64,000 bases of DNA, from NCBI GenBank assembly GCA_963575745.1, contig CAUYUJ010018738.1:62001-126000 (forward strand). Reading direction: 5' to 3'. The position numbers were made by a program, and so were the translations under genes. Numbering within the stretch: the stretch's first letter is position 1; every line of letters starts with the position of its first letter. The DNA comes from Prorocentrum cordatum. Lineage: Eukaryota > Sar > Dinophyceae > Prorocentrales > Prorocentraceae. Below are positions 52,625 to 63,906 of this stretch, piece after piece. The notes beneath the pieces were generated by a model. It searched no databases. It was given only the letters and a program-made list of their open reading frames with translations, and had not been told where the DNA came from.

Positions 52625-53245
52625 CCCAGGTCTTGAGGATGTCTCGAGCGAGACGCTTGGTTTCACGCCTCCAGGTTGCCCAGGCAGAGGTCAAGCGACG
52701 CCAGGATATGTTGAGGATGTCTCGAGCGAGACGCTTGGTTTCACGCGTCCTCGTCGCCCAGGCGGATGTCTAGAATGAGGAGGTGTTGAGGAAGTCTCGA
52801 TCGAGATGCTTGTTTGCACGTGTCCAGGTTGCCCAGGCCGATGCCTAGCATGAGGATGTGTTGAGAATATCTCGAGAGATAAGCTTGTTTTCACGTGTCC
52901 AGGTCGCCCAGGCGGATGTCTAACATGAAGATGTGTTGAGGATGTCTCGAGCGAGACGTTTGCTTTCACGTGTACAGGTCGCCAAGGCGGATGTCTAGAA
53001 TGAGGAGGTGTTGAAAACGTCTCGAGCGAAACGCTTGTTTTCACGTGCCCAGGTCACCCAGGCGGACGTCTCACATGAAGATGTGTTGAGGATGTCTCGA
53101 GCGAACTACTTGTTTTCACGTGTCCAGTTCGCCCAGGCGGATGTCTAGCATGAGAATGTGTTGAGGATGTGTTGAGCGAAACGTTTGTTTTCACGTGTCC
53201 AGGTCGCTCAGGCGGATGTCTGGAATGAGGATTTTGACAGGATGT
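52625..53245 (+). repeat. 75-bp minisatellite, locus 1 (~8 units)
   Basis: TTGAGGATGTCTCGAGCGA starts at 52,710, 52,785 and 52,860 and onward. Each unit carries TTTCACGTGTCCAGGTCGCC, shared with the 65-bp family. Confidence 0.85.
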
Positions 53246-53262
53246 CTCGAGCGAAACGCTTG

Positions 53263-53995
53263 TCCCAGCACGTTCCGTAGCGCGTCCCCTTGGCACGTCC
53301 CGCGGTGCGTCCCCATGGCACGTCCCCTGGCATGTCGCCTGGCGCGTCCCTTGAGACGTTCCGCGGCGCGTCCTTCTGGCATGTCCCCCTGTCAATTAGC
53401 TCTGCGGCAGATACTATGTGTTCAGGCCGCTTTAGCTTAAGATCCAGATCAGTTCGGTCAGGACTCGGATGCAAAGGAGGACTCGATCCACGACGCTATA
53501 GAGCACAACCGCGGCATGGCACATCGCAATTCAGCACGGTGCAGCACAGCACAGACTTAGGCACGGTACATCAAGATCGATACAATCACCATTGCAACTT
53601 GGCACGTTCTTTGGCACGTTCCGTGGGGCGTCCCTTGGCGAGTCCCCCTGGCACGTCGCGTGGCACATCCATTGGCACGTTCCGTAGCGCGTCCCCTTGG
53701 CACGTCCTACGGTGCGACCCCATGGCACGTCCCCTGGCACGTCGCCTGGCGCGTCACTTGAGACGTTCCGCGGCGCGTCCTCCTGGCATGTCCCCTTGTC
53801 AGTTAGCCCTGGGGCAGCTACTATGTGTTCAGGCCGCTCGAGCTTAAGATCCAGATCAGTTCGGTCAGAACTCGGATGCAAAGGAAGACTCGATCCACGA
53901 CGCTATAGAGCAACCGCGGCATGGCACATCGCAATTCAGCATGGTGCAGCACAGCACAGACTCAGGCACGGTACATCAAGATCGATACAATCACC
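53263..53995 (+). repeat. CACGTCCC/440-bp units, array 4
   Basis: Two units; the second has a deletion in its CACGTCC part. Confidence 0.75.
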
Positions 53996-54088
53996 ATTGT
54001 TTTTGCCCGTCACCCAATCAGGTGTCTTTGAAAACGTTGCCATGCGTTACATTTCTAAATTCCTTTCCGGGTTCGTGGGTCGATCATG

Positions 54089-55464
54089 TTTGACAGGATG
54101 ACTCCAGCGAAACGCTTGTTTTTCATAATTTGTTGAGGATGTGTCGAGCGAACCGCTGGCTTTGCAAAATTTGAGGATGTCTCGAGCGGGGGCCTCGTGG
54201 GTGGCCAGAATTCAGAGGATGTCTCAGGCGTAATGCTTGTTTTCACGTCCCGCTCGCAGGAATTCCGAGGATGTCTCGCGCGTGTTGCGTCCCGCGCGTA
54301 GGAATTTTGAGGATGTCTCGACTAATTCGCTTGTTTTGCTTGGATTTCCTGGGATTTTGACAGGATGTCTCGAACGAACGCTTGTTTTTTTCATAATTTG
54401 TTTAGGATGTCTCGAGCGTAACGCTGGTTTTGCAAACTTGGGGGATGTCTCGAGCGGGGGCCTCGTGGGGGGCCAGAATTCAGAGGATGTCTCAGGCGAA
54501 ATGCTTGTTTTCACGTCCCGCTCACAGGGATTCCGAGGATGTCTCGCGCGTGCCGCGTCCCGCGCGTAGGAATTTGATGATTTTGAAAGGATGTCTCGAG
54601 CGAAGCGCTTGTACCCAGCCGTTCCGTAGCGCGTCCCCTTGGCACGTCCCGCGGTGCGTTCCCATGGCACGTCCCTTGGCACGTCGCTTGGCGCGTCCCT
54701 TGAGACGTTCCGCGTCGCGTCCTCCTGGCATGTCCCGTTGTCCATTAGCTCTGGGGCAGCTACTATGTGTTCAGGCAGCTCGAGCTTAAGATCCAGATCA
54801 GTTCGGACAGGACTCGGATGCAAAGGAGGACTCGATCCACGAGGCTATAGAGCACAATCGCGCCATGGCACATCGCAATTCAGCACGGCGCAGCACAGCA
54901 CAGATTTCGGCACGGTACATCAAGATCGATACACTCAGCATTGCAACTTGGCACGTTCCTTGGCACGTTCCGTGGGGCGTCCCTTGGCGAGTCCCCCTGG
55001 CACGTCGCGTGGCGCGTCCCCTGGCACATCCCGTGGCACATCCATTGGCACGTTCCGTAGCGCGTCCCCTTGGCACGTCCCGCGGTGCGACCCCATGGCA
55101 CGTCCCCTGGCACGTCGCCTGGCGCATCCCTTGGGACGTTTCGCGGCGCGTCCTCCTGGCATGTTCCCGTTGTCCATTAGCTCTGGGGCAGCTACTATGT
55201 GTTCAGGCAGCTCGAGCTTAAGATCCAGATCAGTTCGGTCAGGACTCGGATGCAAAGGAGGACTCGATCCACGAGGCTATAGAGCACAATCGCGCCATGG
55301 CACATCGCAATTCAGCACGGCGCAGCACAGCACAGCCCTCGGCAGGGTACATCAAGATCGATACTTTCAGCATTGCATTTGCCCGTCACCCAATCAGGTG
55401 TCTTTGAAAACGCTGACATGTGTTACAGTTCTATATTCCTTTCCGGGTTCGTGGGTCGATCATG
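54089..55464 (+). mobile_element. CF composite element 8 (start missing)
   Basis: Begins within GATGTCTCGAGCG units, has two CACGTCCC/440-bp units (54,609-55,375) and a normal end at 55,464, three bases before the next CF start. Confidence 0.55.
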
Positions 55465-55899
55465 CTTCCCGGAAAGGGCTCCGGCCCAGGGTTCTCTGGG
55501 TTCTCTTTTAGCTGTTTACCCGCAGAACTGACGGCTCTAGGGCCGGCGAAATTTCTTGCGATAAATTACGAGGTCGTTTAGGGCTGGAGATTTTTTTTTT
55601 GAGGATGTCTCGAGCGAAACGCTTGTTCGCGGAAAGGGCTTAGGCCCAGGGTTATTTTTTAGTTTGTTTACCCCCGGTTTTGACTTGAGGTGGGCCGGCG
55701 AATTTCTTTTGCGATGAATATCGAGGTCGAGGTGGGCCGGCGAATTAGATTTTGAGGATGTCTCGAGCGAAACGCTTGTGTTTCAGAATTGGTTTAGGAT
55801 GTCTCAAGCGAAACGCTTGTTTTGTGTTATATATTGTCCTCTCCTGGGGACCTGAATTCAGAGGATCTCTCAAGTGAAATGTTTGTTTTCACGTGCCCA

Positions 55900-56345
55900 G
55901 GTCTTGAGGATGTCTCGAGCGAGACGCTTGTTTTCACGCCTCCAGGTTGCCCATACAGATGTCCAGCATGAGGATTTGTTGAGGATGTCTCGAACCAGAG
56001 GCTTGTTTTCACGTGTCCAGGTCGCCCAGGCGGATGTCTAGCATGTGGATGTGTCGAGGAAGTCTCGATCGAGACGCTTGTTTGCACGTGGCCAGGTTGC
56101 CCAGGCGGATGCCCAGCATGAGGATGTGTTGAGAATGTCTCGAGAGATACGCTTGTTTTGGCGTGTCCAGGTCGCCCAGGCGGATGTCGAACATGAAGAT
56201 GTGCTGAGGATGTCTCGACCGAGACGTTTGGTTTCACGTGTACAGGTCGCCCATGCGGATGTCTAGGATGAGGATGTGTTGAAAACGTCTCGAGCGAAGA
56301 GCTTGTTTTCACGTGCCCAGGTCACCCAGGCGGACGTCTCACATG
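55900..56345 (+). repeat. 75-bp minisatellite, locus 2, left part
   Basis: About six units, broken off at GGACGTCTCACATG. Confidence 0.8.
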
Positions 56346-57330
56346 TGGGACCGCCCGCATGCGTCCGCCACCACCCAGTACAGCCCTTGCTCCCTGCGTT
56401 TCACTCACCCGGTACAGCGTTTCGTGGCCCCATAAGGGGGCTTCGCCGAAGGTCCCAGTGGCACCGCCCGCATGCGTCCGTCACCCCCCAGCACAGCCCT
56501 TGCTCCCTGCGTTTCACCCACCCAGCACAGCGTTTCGTGGCCCCATAGGGAGCTCCACGGAAGGTCCCAGTGGCACCGCCCGCATGCGTCCGCCACCACC
56601 TAACACGGCCCTTCCTCCCTGCGTTTCACTTACCCATGGCCCCATAGGGGGCTCCACCGAAGGTCCCAGTGGCACCGCCCGCATGCGTCCGCCACCACCC
56701 AGCACAGCCCTTGCTCCCTGCGTTTCACCCACCCAGTACAGCGTTTCGTGGCCCCATAGGGAGCTCCACCGAAGGTCCCAGTGGCACCGCCCGCATGCGT
56801 CCGTCACCACCCAACACAGCCCTTGCTCCCTGCGTTTCACCCACCCAGTACAGCGTTTCGTGGCCCCATAGGGAGCTCCACCGAAGGTCCCAGTGGCACC
56901 GCCCGCATGCGTCCGCCACCACCCAGCACGACCCTTGCTCCCTGCGTTTCGCCCACCCGCTACAAGGTTTCGTGGCCCCATAAGGAACTCCACGGAAGGT
57001 CCCAATGGCACCGCCTGCATGCGCCCGCCATCGCCCAGTACAGCCAGTGCTCCCTTCGTTTCACCCACCCAGTACAGCGTTTCGTGGCCCCAAAGGGGGC
57101 TCCACCGAAGGGCCCAGTGGCACCGCTCGCATGCGTCCGCCACCACCCAGCACAGCCCTTGCTCCTTGCGTTTCTCCCACCCAGTACAGCGTTTCGTGGC
57201 CACATAGGGGGCTCCACCGAAGGTCCCAGTGGCACCGCCCGCATGCGTCCGCCACCACCCAACACGGCCCTTGCTCCCTGTGTTTCACCCACCCAGTACA
57301 GCGCTTCGTGGCCCCATAGGGAGCGCCTCC
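56346..57330 (+). repeat. 112-bp tandem repeat, 9 copies
   Basis: CATGCGTCCG recurs at 56,358, 56,471, 56,583, 56,682 and then every 112 bp to 57,242. The unit is stop-poor in all frames. Confidence 0.9.
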
Positions 57331-57398
57331 GAAGAAGATATTCGCAGTTGCGGTATTCACAACTGCATATGGTTGGGTCTTTCGCCAGGCTAATTTTC
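57331..57398 (+). repeat. 3' flank shared by both 112-bp arrays, with hairpin
   Basis: AGAAGATATTCGCAGTTGCG and CATATGGTTGGGTCTTTCGC recur at 62,900-62,967. GCAGTTG/CAACTGC forms a 7-bp stem here and is partly lost in the other copy. Confidence 0.7.
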
Positions 57399-57745
57399 AA
57401 GTGTCCAGGTTGCCCATGCGGATGTCTAACATGAAGATGTGTTGAGGATGTCTCAAGCGAGACGTTTGCTTTCACGTGTACAGGTTGCCCCGGTGGATGT
57501 CTAGAATGAGGAGGTGTTGAAAACGTCTCGAGCGAAGAGCTTGTTTTCACGTGCCCAGGTCACCCAGGCGGACGTCTCACATGAAGATGTGTTGGGGATG
57601 TCTCGAGCGAACCACTTGTTTTCACGTGTCCAGTTCGCCCAGGTGGATGTCTAGCATGAGAATGTGCTGAGGATGTGTTGAGCGACACGCTTGTTTTCAC
57701 ATGTCCAGGTCGCTCAGGCGGATGTCTAGCATGAGGATTTCGACA
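57399..57745 (+). repeat. 75-bp minisatellite, locus 2, right part
   Basis: About five units resuming at AAGTGTCCAGGTTGCCC. Confidence 0.8.
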
Positions 57746-57774
57746 GGATGTCTCGAGCGAAACGCTTGTCCCCA

Positions 57775-59100
57775 GCACGTTCCGTAGCGCGTCCCCTTGG
57801 CACGTCCCGCGTGCGTCCCCATGGCACGTCCCCTGGCACGTCGCTCCGTGGCGCGTCCTGTTGCGAGTTGCCCTGGCACGTCGCGCGGCGCGTCCCTTGG
57901 CACGTCCCGTGGCACGTCCATTGGCACGTTCCGTAGCGCGTCCCTTCGGCACGTCCCGCGGTGCGTCCCCATGGCACGTCTCCTGGCACGTCGCCTGGCG
58001 CGTCCCTTGGAACTTTCCGCGGCGCGTCTTCCTAGCCTGCCCCCCTGTGAATTAGCTTTGGGACAGCTACTATGTGCTCAGGCAGCTCGAGCTCAAGATC
58101 CAGATCAGTTCGGTCAGGACTCGGATGCAAAGGAGGACTCGATCCACAACGCTATAGAGCACACTCGTGACATGGCACATCGCAGTTCGGCACGGCGCAG
58201 CACAGCACTGCCTTCGGCACGGTCCATCAATATCGATACACTCAACATTGCAACTTGGCACGTTCGTTGGCACGTTCCGTGGCGCGTCCCGTGGCGAGTC
58301 TCCTTAGCACGTCGCGCGGCGCGTCCCCTGGCACGTCCCGTGGTACGTCCGTTGGCACGTTCCGTAGCGCGTCCCTTCGGCGCGTCCCGCGGTTGCGTTC
58401 CCGTAGCAAGTCCCTTGGCACGTCGCTTGGCGCGTCCCTTGGGACGTTCCGTGGCGCGTCCTCCTGGCATGTTCCCCTGTCAATTAGTTCTGGGCAGCAG
58501 CTATGTGCTAGGGCAGCTCGAGTTTAAGATCCAGATCAGTTCGGTCAGGACTCGGATGCAAAGGAGGACTCGATCCACAACACTATAGAGCACAATCGTG
58601 GCATGGCACATCGCAATTCAGCACGGCTCAGCACAGCACAGCCCTCGGCACAGTACATCAAGATCGATACACTCAGCATTGCAACCTGGCACGTTCCGTG
58701 GCGCGTCCTGTGGCGAGTCCCCTTGGCACGTCGCGCGGCGCGTCCCCTGGCACGTCCCGCGGCACGTCCATTGGCACGTTCCATAGCGCGTCCCTTTGGC
58801 ATGCCCCGCGGTGCGTCCCCATGGCACGTCCCCTGGCACGTCGCGTGGCGCGTCCCTTGGAACTTTCCGCGGCGCGTCTTCCTAGCCTGCCCCCCTGTGA
58901 ATTAGCTTTGGGACAGCTACTATGTGCTCAGGCAGCTCGAGCTCAAGATCCAGATCAGTTCGGTCAGGACTCGGATGCAAAGGAGGACTGGATCCACAAC
59001 GCTATAGAGCACAATCGTGGCATGGCACATCGCAATTCAGCACGGTGCAGCACAGCACAGCACAGCCCTCGGCACGGTACATCAAAATCGATACATTCAG
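57775..59100 (+). repeat. CACGTCCC/440-bp units, array 5 (3 units)
   Basis: Bodies near 58,030-58,255, 58,480-58,685 and 58,885-59,100. Confidence 0.75.
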
Positions 59101-59253
59101 CATAGCATTTGCCCGTCGCCCAATCAGGGGTCTTTGAAGCGTTGCCATGCCTTAGATTTCTATATTCCTTTCCGGGTTCGTGGGTCGATCATGCTGAAAC
59201 GTTGCCATGTCTTACATTTCTATATTTCTTTCCGGGTTCGTGGGGCGATCATG

Positions 59254-59934
59254 TTAGTATTGTTCCCCCCCGGTTTCGACGGGAAGCGGGCCGGCGAAAT
59301 TATTTGCGATACCTAACGTGGTAAAGTCCCATTCGGCGTGGGAAAAATTTGTTTCGCGCGTGCCCGCTCGAGGAAAATGCTCCCCCATGTCGGATCCTCG
59401 TTGCCTAATGGGGTCCGCAGACCCCCGCTTTCCTGAGTAAAAAAGAGGGTGCGGAGCGTTTCGCGCATAATTCCTACTCAATGACGAGGTATGGAGACCC
59501 TGAAATCTTCGACGGGCCGTTTGGAAAGTATCGAAAAGTTGATTTTTGGCGGCCCGCTCGAGGATGGCGCGTCCCGCGCGCAGGAATTTCGAGGATGTCT
59601 CGAGCCCCGCGTTTGTTTTGCAGAAGGAAGGTTGGCTTTTCCTAGAAAGGGCTCCAGTCCAGGGTTCTCTTTTAGTTTTGTTCCCCTCGCGGTTTCGACG
59701 TGAGGTGGACCGGCGCATTTATTCTGCGAGAAATAACGAGGTCGCGTAGGGCCGGCGGAATTGAATGTTGAGGATGTCCCTGGCGAAACGACTGTTTACA
59801 TAAGGTTGTTGGGGATGTTTCAGGCGAAACGCTGGTTTTGCAGAGTTGGGGGATGTCTCGAGCGGGGGCCTCGTGTGGGGCGAGAATTCAGAGGATGTCT
59901 CGGGAGAAATGCTTGTGTTCACGAGCCCAGGTCG
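59254..59934 (+). repeat. CF start fragments
   Basis: The ~180-bp block with CGCGTGCCCGCTCGAGG (59,320-59,500), a start-like CCTAGAAAGGGCTCCAG (59,640) and GATGTCTCGAGCG units (59,770-59,920). Confidence 0.5.
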
Positions 59935-60130
59935 GCCAGGGGGGTATCTAACATGGTTGTCCCCCGCTGGCGCCCCAGACGACCGCATGTTAGATATCTC
60001 CCCTGGGTGGGCTGTAACCATGTGTTTTCATGTGTCCAGGCCACCCAGGGGGGTATTTTACATGGTTGTCTGGAGCAAGGATCCCGTGTTTTAACGTGCC
60101 CAGGCCACCCAGGGGTGTATCTGACATGGA
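59935..60130 (+). repeat. 65-bp minisatellite, locus 3
   Basis: Three units, the first with an extra CGCCCCAGACGACCGCATG. Confidence 0.7.
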
Positions 60131-60520
60131 GTAAACTCGACCTGACATATGGGGAACGCGAGTGGGGAGGTTGGGGGGTTGGACACAAATCATGCCGAGA
60201 TGTGCCAGCGGGGTGTGTGCCTCGTCTGAACTCGCGCGGAAAGCAAAGTCGATTTGGCGAACGCCAGTGGGAAGGTTAGGGGTCTGGAGACGGAACATGC
60301 AGAGATGCTCTCGTCTGAAGTCGCGCGGAAAGTAACTCGATCTGACATAGGGTAACGCGAATGGTGAGATAGGGGTCTGGAGACGGACAATGCCGAGATG
60401 CGTCATTGGGAGGTGCGCCTCTTCTGAAATCGCGCGGAAGGTAAACTCGAGTGGGGAACTCGAGTGGGGGGATGGGGCCTGGAGACGGATAATGCCGAGA
60501 TGCGATAGCATTTTATCGTG
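60131..60520 (+). repeat. ~105-bp tandem repeat, ~4 copies
   Basis: Units share GTCTGGAGACGGA(A/C)AATGC and CTCGTCTGAAGTCGCGCGGA with clear divergence. Confidence 0.65.
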
Positions 60521-61066
60521 ATGAGGTTGCACGTTCTTGGAAAGCTCGCCGCTTTCACGCGCTTCCCGTTCATGACAAAGTGGCGTGGGGTGGTCAGCAT
60601 GCTGTATGGAGTGTGCGCCGCCTGCTCCAGCCGCACCAGGTTGGCCAGGGGCGCGACGTGCACAGAATGCGCCAGTGCACGCTGCAGCACACATCGGCCA
60701 ACATGTCGAGCCCCCGGCCATGCGTGCCAAAATCTAGTGTCAAGTGGCAGCGGGCGGGGTGGTCGGCAAGTTGTGGTGGGTGCGCCTGTAATGAGTTTGA
60801 ATTGATTTTCGACGAGGATCGTGGGCGAATTCACGGCGGACAGAAATGCTCGCGCGCCCTCATGCCTGTTGTTCCAAGCAAGGTGCTCGCGGGGTCCACG
60901 TCGCGCTCCGGATGCAGTCGACACGTGTACTCGTTTTTGTTCCCAACCATCCTGTGGTGTTGGGTCCTCGTTTTGAAAAGATGGTCCCCGCGTTCCTCTT
61001 CTCCTCTCCTCCTCCCCCTCCTCCCCCTCCTCCCCTTTCTCCTTTTTGCATGTGTGTTCACCCACC
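60521..61066. other. Low-copy stretch with possible minus-strand ORF remnant
   Basis: The minus strand is open from 61,173 to 60,403. The part encoded by about 60,530-60,870 (for example ALAHSVHVAPLANLVRLEQA) is varied enough to be protein-like, but I recognise no family. 61,000-61,040 is a CTCC-rich tract. Confidence 0.25.
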
Positions 61067-61067
61067 C

Positions 61068-62893
61068 AATACACGGCTTCGTGGCCCCATAGGGAGCTCC
61101 ACCGAAGCCCCCACTGGCACCGCCCGCATGCGTCCGCCACCTCCCAACATAGCCATTGCTTCTTGCGTTGCACCCACCCAGTGCAGCGTTTCGTGGCCCC
61201 ATAGGGAGCTCCACCGAAGGTTCCAGTGGCACCGCCCGCATGGGTCCGCCACCACCCAACGCGGCCCTTGCTCCTTGCGTTTCACCCACCCAGTACAGCG
61301 TTTCGTGGCCCCAGAAAAAGGGGGCCCACTGAAGGTCCCAGTGGCGCCGCCCGCATGCGTCCGCCACCACGCAACACAGCCACTGCTCCTTGCGTTTCAC
61401 CTACCCATTACTTCGTTTCGTGGCCCCATGAGGGGGTTCTACCGAAGGTCCCAGTGGCACCGCCCGCATGTGTCCGCCATCACCCAGCACAGCCCTTGCT
61501 CCCTGCGTTTCACCCACCCAGTACAGCGTTTCGTGGAGTTCCACCGAAGGTGACAGTGGCACCGCCCGCCTGCGTCCGCCACCACCCAGTACAGCGATTG
61601 ATTCCTTCGTTTCATCCACCAAGTACAGCGTTTCGTGGCCCCATAGGGACCTTCGGTGGACCAATGGCACCGCCCGCATGCGTCCGCCGCCACCCAACAC
61701 GGCCCTTGCTCTTTGCGTTTCACGCACCCAGTACAAGCGTTTCGTGGCCCCATAAGGGGGCTCCACCGAAGGCCCCAATCGCACCGCCCGCATACGTCCG
61801 CCACCACCCACCGCAGCCCCTGCTCCTTTCTTTTCATCCACGCGGTACAGCGTTTCGCGGCCCCATTGGGAGCTCCGCCGAAGGTCCCCGTGGCACCTCC
61901 CGCATGCGCCCGCCACCACCCAGCACAGCCATTGCTCCCTGCGTTTTACCCACCCAGTACAGCGTTTCATGGCCCCATAAAAGGGGCTCCACCGAAGGTC
62001 CCAATGGCACCGCCCGCATGCGTCCGCCACCACCACCCAACACGGCCCTTACTCCTTGCGTTTCACCCACCAAGTACAACGCTTCGTGGCCCCATAGGGA
62101 GCTCCACGGAAGGTCCCACTGGCACCGCCCGCATGGGTCCGCCACCACCCAACACGGCATTTTCCTTGCTCCCTGCCTTTGACCCACGCAGTACAGCGCT
62201 TCGTGGCCCCATAGGGAGCTCCACCGAAGGTCCCAGTGGCACGGCCCGCATGGGTCCGCCACCACCCAACACGGCCTTTTCTTTTTGCGTTTCACCCACT
62301 CATTACAGCGTTTCGTGGCCCCATAGGGAGCTCCACGGAAGGTCCCAGTGGCACCGCCCGCATGCGTCCGCCACCAGCCAAGACGGCCCTTGCTGCCTGC
62401 GTTTCACCTACCCATTACAGCGTTTCGTGGCCCATAAAGGGGCTTCCACGGAAGGTCCCACTGGCACCGCCCGCATACGTCCGCCAGCACCACCCAGCAT
62501 AGCCCTTGTCCCCTGCGTTTCACCCACCCGGTACAGCGTTTCGCGGCCGCATAGGGAGCTCCACCGGAGGTCCCAGTGGCACCGCCCGCATGCGTCCGCC
62601 ACCACCCACCGCAGCCATTGCTCCCTGCGTTTCACCCACCCAGTACAGCGTTTCGTGGCCCCATAGGGAGCTCCACCGAAGGTCCCAGTGGCACCGCCCG
62701 CGTGCGTCCGCCACCACCCAACACGGCCCTTGCTCCTTGCGTTTCACCCACCCAGTACAGCGTTTCGTGGCCCCATAGGAAGCTCCACGGAAGGGCCCAG
62801 TGGCACCGCCCGCATGCGTCCGCCACCAGCCAAGACGGCCCTTGTTGCTTGCGTTTCACCCACCCAGTACAGCGCTTCGTCGCCCCATAGGGA
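61068..62893 (+). repeat. 112-bp tandem repeat, second array (~16 copies)
   Basis: Same unit as at 56.3 kb (CAGTGGCACCGCCCGCATG, CGTTTCGTGGCCCCATAGGG) with more divergence and indels. ORFs up to 336 codons on plus and 211 on minus are side effects. Confidence 0.9.
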
Positions 62894-62967
62894 GCGCCAC
62901 CGAAGAAGATATTCACAATTGCGGTACTCACAATTTCATATGGTTGGGTCTTTCGCCAGGCTAATTT
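62894..62967 (+). repeat. 3' flank of second 112-bp array
   Basis: Matches 57,326-57,398 with a few substitutions. Confidence 0.7.
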
Positions 62968-63469
62968 TTTGGATGGATGGTGTGGGAGATGGGGGCCTCA
63001 TTGCTCTTGGCCTTCGGCCGGTCGAATGGGGGAGGGAGTGTTTCTGCTAAGGGGACAGTGAGAACGCCTTGAATCGTTGGGAAGCACACGTGGTTGGAAT
63101 AGGAAGCGCCCTTAACAAATTACGCCCAGAGGTTGGTGGGATTAGCACAAACGTTGAGGATTCGTGGATATTGCGCGTTGATGCTCTTCCTTGTTGTAAC
63201 CGGGGGCCAATGCCAGGGGCCCCCTGGCCAGATGACGCCCCCAGCCTTGTGGGTCACCTTGGGTGGTATTCAGACAAAAAGGGCGGGAAATCCCCAAACG
63301 CTTACTAACTATACGGCACTCGATGTTTTGTGTAGTCGGTGGGGTGCGTTCTCCTGGGGCCGGCCCCAAAGGGGGGGGGGCACACGAGCCAGACAAAATC
63401 AACATCTACACCAGATGTGTAATAACTTGACACCGTTTCTTCGGCTGGTGATTTTCCCCATTTCACGGG
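62968..63469. other. Low-copy stretch, nothing recognised
   Basis: No repeat family from the window and no convincing ORF. Confidence 0.4.
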
Positions 63470-63906
63470 GTTATCTAACATGGTGGTCCCGAGCTGGAAC
63501 CATGTGTTTCCACGTGTCCAGGCCACCCAGGGGAGTATCTAACATGGTGGTCCCGAGCTGGAACCATGTGTTTTCACATGTCCAGACCACACAAGGGGAG
63601 TATCTAACATCGTGGTCCCGAGCTGGAATCATGTGTTTTTACGTGTCCAGGCCACCCAGAGGTGGTATCTAACATGGTGGCCCCGAGCTGGAACCACGTG
63701 GTTTCATGTGTCCAGGCCACCCAGTGGAGATCTAACAAAGTGGTCCCGAGCTGGAACCACGTGCTTTCATGTGCCCAGGTCGCCCAGGGGGGTATCTAAT
63801 ATGGTGGTCCCCAGCTGGAACCACGTGTTCTCACGTGGCCAGGCCACCCTGGCGGGTATCTACCATGGTGGTCCCGAACTGGAACCAGAAGTTTTCACGT
63901 GTCCAG
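63470..63906 (+). repeat. 65-bp minisatellite, locus 4
   Basis: Seven units with GGTGGTCCCGAGCTGGAACC and TTTCACGTGTCCAGGCC; the best-conserved of the four loci. Confidence 0.85.

Larger units (their letters stand above)
52359..54088 (+). mobile_element. CF composite element 7
   Basis: Start CCCGGGAAGGGCG; a 75-bp minisatellite; two CACGTCCC/440-bp units; end CCTTTCCGGG plus 17 bp to CATG. Confidence 0.6.
55468..59253 (+). mobile_element. CF composite element 9, long, with inserted 112-bp array
   Basis: Two stacked starts (55,468 and about 55,629), a 75-bp array split by the 112-bp array (56,346-57,398), three CACGTCCC/440-bp units (57,775-59,100) and a doubled end (59,193 and 59,253). Confidence 0.5.

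Noticed and set aside
61226-62666. Two overlapping 318- and 336-codon plus-strand ORFs
   Set aside because: They follow the 112-bp array through all its phases and have no unique domain.
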